Source: CAYSCW01 sp964429795
GTDB taxonomy: Bacteria > Acidobacteriota > Aminicenantia > Aminicenantales > Aminicenantaceae
Assembly (NCBI GenBank): GCA_964429795.1
Contig: CAYSCW010000002.1
Coordinates: 124,001 to 188,000, forward strand
Length of the DNA stretch: 64,000 nucleotides
Direction of reading: 5' to 3'
Position 1 is the stretch's first letter. Every line of letters starts with the position of its first letter. A model generated the notes under the pieces. It worked only from the letters and a program-made list of their open reading frames with translations. It did not search any database and was not told the origin of the DNA. The position numbers were made by a program, and so were the translations under genes. Shown piece after piece: positions 61,069-64,000 of the stretch.

Positions 61069-61084
61069 GTTTGATTAATCAAAC
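61069..61084 (+). promoter_or_regulatory. 16-bp perfect palindrome upstream of the ABC operon
   Basis: GTTTGATTAATCAAAC is fully symmetric and lies 28 bases after argS and 87 bases before the ABC ATPase gene. It could be an operator or a weak terminator; no T tract follows. Confidence 0.4.
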
Positions 61085-61170
61085 ATGATAAAAATAAATC
61101 GCAACTCAAAACAATAAAAAACGTTTTAAACCATGATTCCCATTCCTCACTCGCGACAAAGGAGAGAAAA

Positions 61171-62097
61171 ATGATTGAAGTGGAACATCTCACAAAGAAA
61201 TATGGAGATTTGATGGCTATCAGGGATTTAAGCTTTAAGGTAGAAAGAGGGAATATATGGGGTCTTTTGGGGCCGAATGCGGCCGGGAAGACTACTACCA
61301 TGAGAATTCTAACCGGGTATCTCCCTGCCACCGACGGGAAAGCCCGAGTTGCTGGATTTGATGTGTTCGAGCAGCCCAACGAGGTGAAAAAAATAATCGG
61401 CTATCTTCCGGAGAATGTGCCCCTTTACCCTGACATGACGGTGCATTCCTTCCTCAGTTTCGTCGCTGAAATCAAGCAGATCCCTTCCGCCAAGAGAAAA
61501 GAAGCGGTGGAGAAAGCCATAGAGATCAGTGGCCTGGAATCTGTGAGAGGGAGACTCATCAGGAACATTTCCCGAGGATTCAAGCAACGAGTGGGGATCG
61601 CTCAGTGCTTGATTCATGATCCTCAGGTTCTCGTCCTCGATGAGCCCACAATCGGACTCGATCCTGCCCAGATCATAGAGATCCGAAAGCTCATCACATC
61701 TCTGAAAGGTGAACACACCATCATACTTTCCACTCATATTCTGGCAGAAGTAACCCAGACTTGCGATGGTGTAGTAATCATCAACGAAGGCCTGCTTATG
61801 GCTTCCGGCTCTTTAGAGGAACTGACCGCCTCTTTCAGCCAAAATGAAGGGATTTTCCTCAAGCTCAAGAAAGGAGGAGAAGAAACCAGCTTACTCTTGA
61901 AATCCATTCCAGGCGTAGATCAAGTCGCTCGCGAGGATGACGGTTTTACCCTTGAATGGGCCAGAGGTAAGGATATCAGGGATGACATCACAAAATTCAT
62001 CGTAGAGAAAGACCTGGGCCTTGTGGAAATGAGGCCACTAGCCATGAACATCGAAGACCTTTATCTCAGAGTCATTTCAGGAGGTGTGGAGCAATGA
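61171..62097 (+). CDS. ABC exporter ATPase, GldA-like
   Basis: A 308-residue ABC ATPase. Walker A is GPNAAGKTTT (about residue 32-41), the signature is the variant NISRGFKQRVGIAQ in place of LSGGQ, and Walker B is VLVLDEPTIGLDP. A C-terminal extension of about 80 residues is typical of the CcmA/GldA subgroup. It energises the permeases encoded next. AGGAGAGAAAA precedes the ATG. Despite the name, GldA/F/G-type sets occur in many non-gliding bacteria; the substrate is not known. It overlaps the permease gene by 4 bases. Confidence 0.92.
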   Translation: MIEVEHLTKKYGDLMAIRDLSFKVERGNIWGLLGPNAAGKTTTMRILTGYLPATDGKARVAGFDVFEQPNEVKKIIGYLPENVPLYPDMTVHSFLSFVAEIKQIPSAKRKEAVEKAIEISGLESVRGRLIRNISRGFKQRVGIAQCLIHDPQVLVLDEPTIGLDPAQIIEIRKLITSLKGEHTIILSTHILAEVTQTCDGVVIINEGLLMASGSLEELTASFSQNEGIFLKLKKGGEETSLLLKSIPGVDQVAREDDGFTLEWARGKDIRDDITKFIVEKDLGLVEMRPLAMNIEDLYLRVISGGVEQ

Positions 62098-62861
62098 AAA
62101 ACATATGGGCCATATACAAAAAGGAAATCAAGGCTTACTTCGCCTCTCCTATCGCCTACGTGGTAATCACTGTATTCCTGGTTCTGGTGGGATTTTTCTT
62201 TTACAGCCTTATCTGGTGGTTCAATGCCCAATCTGTACAGATGGCCAGAAATCCTTACTATTTCCAGCAAATGAACATCAACCAGATGGTTTATTCCCCT
62301 CTCTTCCATAACATCAGCATCATTTTACTCCTTATGATTCCTCTTTTGACTATGCGCCTCTTCTCAGAAGAGAAGAAGATCAATACAGATGAACTCCTCT
62401 ATACCTCTCCTCTATCCATATCCCAGATCATATTGGGAAAATACTTGGCCTCCCTTTTTGTCCTGGTAGTGATGCTTCTTCTCACAGGAATCCTTTCTAT
62501 CTTTATTTTTGCTTACGGAAACCCAGAGTTTGTCCCTCTCCTTAATGGCTATCTCGGCCTTTTCCTCATGGGAGCTGCTTTCATCGCTGCTGGCATCTTT
62601 TTTTCATCGCTGACCGAGAATCAGATTGTCTCGGCGATTCTCACCTTTGGAGTTCTTCTCCTTTTCTGGATCTTGAACTGGGCCTCCTATTCTGCGGGAG
62701 GAATCTGGAAGTCTGTGCTCAACTATCTTTCCATATTCCAGCATTTCGATGACTTGACCAAAGGGATTCTGGATACCACCGATATTGTCTATTATGTGAG
62801 CTTTGCCCTCTTCGGACTTTTTCTGACACATTCTGTGATTCAATCGCGAAGGTGGAGGTAG
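62094..62861 (+). CDS. ABC transporter permease, GldF-like
   Basis: A 255-residue membrane protein with six hydrophobic segments. The start MKNIWAIYKKEIKAYFASPIAYVVI and the block RLFSEEKKINTDELLYTSPLSISQIILGKYLA are characteristic of the GldF/ABC-2 permease family. It couples to the ATPase directly upstream, which it overlaps by 4 bases, and to the auxiliary protein that starts 2 bases after its stop. Confidence 0.9.
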   Translation: MKNIWAIYKKEIKAYFASPIAYVVITVFLVLVGFFFYSLIWWFNAQSVQMARNPYYFQQMNINQMVYSPLFHNISIILLLMIPLLTMRLFSEEKKINTDELLYTSPLSISQIILGKYLASLFVLVVMLLLTGILSIFIFAYGNPEFVPLLNGYLGLFLMGAAFIAAGIFFSSLTENQIVSAILTFGVLLLFWILNWASYSAGGIWKSVLNYLSIFQHFDDLTKGILDTTDIVYYVSFALFGLFLTHSVIQSRRWR

Positions 62862-62863
62862 AA

Positions 62864-64000
62864 ATGGAAAAGATTAAGAAAAACTTAAATTATATAGCCC
62901 TGGCTTTGATTTTTCTTGCCCTGGCCTCACTTAGAATTTGGCCTTACAAAAAAGCAGTCCCTCTCATTCTGGGATTGCTAGGGGTCATCTCTTTAGGTAT
63001 CTACCTTTATCTAAACCTTTCTCTTCTCAAACAGAGTTTCAAGCGTAAGTCATTCCTTTACTCCAGCAATCTTTTATTGATTATTGTCTTGGTGCTGGGG
63101 ATACTGGTGATTGTTAATTATTTCTTCGCCAACCACCACTATCGGTTTGACTTTACTCAAGCCAAGCTCCACAGTCTTTCCGATCAATCCGTTCAGGTTC
63201 TCAAAAACCTGAACAATGATTTGAAAATCACATGTTTCTTCAGAGAAGACAACTTCAGCCGCTCCAATATGGAGCACCTGATGGAAATCTACGCCTACCA
63301 CTCCAAAAAGATCAAGTATGAGTTTATCGACCCGGATAAAAATCCCGGGATGGTAAAACGCTACGAGATTTCAGAGGATGGAACAACAATATTTGAAAGC
63401 GGCGGTAAGGAAAGCCACATCACTTCCACCAGCGAAGAAGATATCACCAACTCCATCATCAAGGTTTCAAGGGAGAAGAAAAAAGTTATCTACTTTCTGG
63501 AAGGCCACGGGGAGGAAAGCATTGACGAGACGGGTGAACGAGGTTATTCGCTGTCTAAGAACGAGCTGGAAAAGCTCGGTTATGAGGTCAAAAAGTTGAC
63601 CTTAGCCCTGTCTGAGAAATTTCCTAAAGACTGTTCTCTGCTGGTTATTCCTGGCCCAGAAAAGGATCTCCTGCCTAACGAGTTAGAGACTGTCAAGGAT
63701 TATATCAGGAAAGGAGGCAGGGTTTTCTTCATGGTCGACCCGGAAAGCGCTCCAGGACTGGTCCCGTTTCTCAAAGATTACGGAATTCAACTGGAAAACG
63801 ATCTGGTGGTGGATACGGTCTCCCGTCTCATTGGAGGCGATTATTTCATGCCAGTAGTCAGCGAATATGAAGATCATGACATCACTAGAAAATTCCGTTA
63901 TGCCACCTTCTTTCCTTATGCCAGATCAGTGGAAACAACCGAGGAGAAACCCGAAGGGGTCTCTGTGGAAGTCCTGGCCAAGAGCAGTTCCAACTCCTGG
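62864..64000 (+). CDS. GldG-like ABC transporter auxiliary protein, 3' end outside window
   Basis: Open from ATG 62864 to the last base, 379 codons. Two or three membrane segments lie at about residues 10-27, 33-53 and 68-87; then a large outside domain starts with HYRFDFTQAKLHSLSDQSVQVL, the hallmark of the GldG/IFT52-like substrate-binding family. IIKVSREKKKVIYFLEGHGEES and LLVIPGPEKDLLPNELETVKDYIRKGGRVFFMVDP agree. GGTGGAGG precedes the ATG. With the two upstream genes it completes a GldA-F-G-type export set; the substrate is unknown. Confidence 0.85.
   Translation, partial: MEKIKKNLNYIALALIFLALASLRIWPYKKAVPLILGLLGVISLGIYLYLNLSLLKQSFKRKSFLYSSNLLLIIVLVLGILVIVNYFFANHHYRFDFTQAKLHSLSDQSVQVLKNLNNDLKITCFFREDNFSRSNMEHLMEIYAYHSKKIKYEFIDPDKNPGMVKRYEISEDGTTIFESGGKESHITSTSEEDITNSIIKVSREKKKVIYFLEGHGEESIDETGERGYSLSKNELEKLGYEVKKLTLALSEKFPKDCSLLVIPGPEKDLLPNELETVKDYIRKGGRVFFMVDPESAPGLVPFLKDYGIQLENDLVVDTVSRLIGGDYFMPVVSEYEDHDITRKFRYATFFPYARSVETTEEKPEGVSVEVLAKSSSNSW

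Overview
The window reads as one contig from an uncultured Gram-negative bacterium. LpxB, Lnt and type II/IV-like pseudopilins imply an outer membrane, and a block of exactly 100 N flanked by identical 55-mers marks it as a scaffolded assembly. The gene set (Hdr/Flx electron-transfer genes, 2-oxoacid:ferredoxin oxidoreductase, split glycine decarboxylase, short eukaryote-like ProRS, GldA/F/G-type ABC genes) suits an anaerobic heterotroph. Candidatus Aminicenantes or a relative near Acidobacteriota is my best guess from general knowledge, but the sequence does not prove it. No tRNA, rRNA, CRISPR array, transposase or prophage was seen.

Layout. 0-3.7 kb: 3' end of pnp, three pseudopilins, lpxB. 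3.8-7.1 kb: a small exported protein, then proS-pcm-DUF192 on the minus strand. 7.3-9.5 kb: three PilZ-type paralogues around a LuxR-type regulator whose receiver has lost its phosphorylation residues. 9.6-17.3 kb: coaE, a deoxyhypusine-synthase-like gene, an HU protein, the NfeD protease/slipin/SPOR set, lnt, and prfB with its programmed +1 frameshift. 17.3-24.2 kb: mazG, DUF1844, ribF, pyrRBC, rnc and small genes. 24.3-32.8 kb: an AI-2E-type permease and a signalling operon of two diguanylate cyclase response regulators, CheR, a 1384-residue hybrid kinase and an Hpt protein. 32.9-38.3 kb: DUF6599-like, DUF362, a radical SAM enzyme with a Tat-like N-terminus, and a membrane spermidine-synthase-like protein broken by the assembly gap.

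38.5-50.6 kb is the centrepiece, a single-strand run of 13 redox genes: hdrC, hdrB, korDABC, a structured spacer, hdrA, flxDCBA, then a fumarate-reductase-like iron-sulfur protein and flavoprotein with no membrane anchor. Together they look like a soluble module coupling 2-oxoacid oxidation, ferredoxin, NADH, a disulfide (HdrBC) and possibly fumarate. Just downstream lies a 150-bp decayed remnant of a second flavoprotein C-terminus. The intact pair is visibly AT-richer than its surroundings, which suggests in-place replacement of an older copy.

51-64 kb: a PilZ gene, the glycine operon gcvT-H-PA-PB-glyQ-glyS on the minus strand (cleavage system joined to glycyl-tRNA synthetase), argS, and a GldA/F/G-type ABC export set running off the end.

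Non-coding signals of note: a dispersed intergenic repeat (two copies 39/42 identical, two degenerate); a 34-bp element shared upstream of a PilZ gene and a diguanylate cyclase gene; strong sigma-70-like promoters that place nfeD and argS at the extreme 5' end of their transcripts; and two unexplained structured regions (25.35-25.43 kb and 42.76-42.86 kb).
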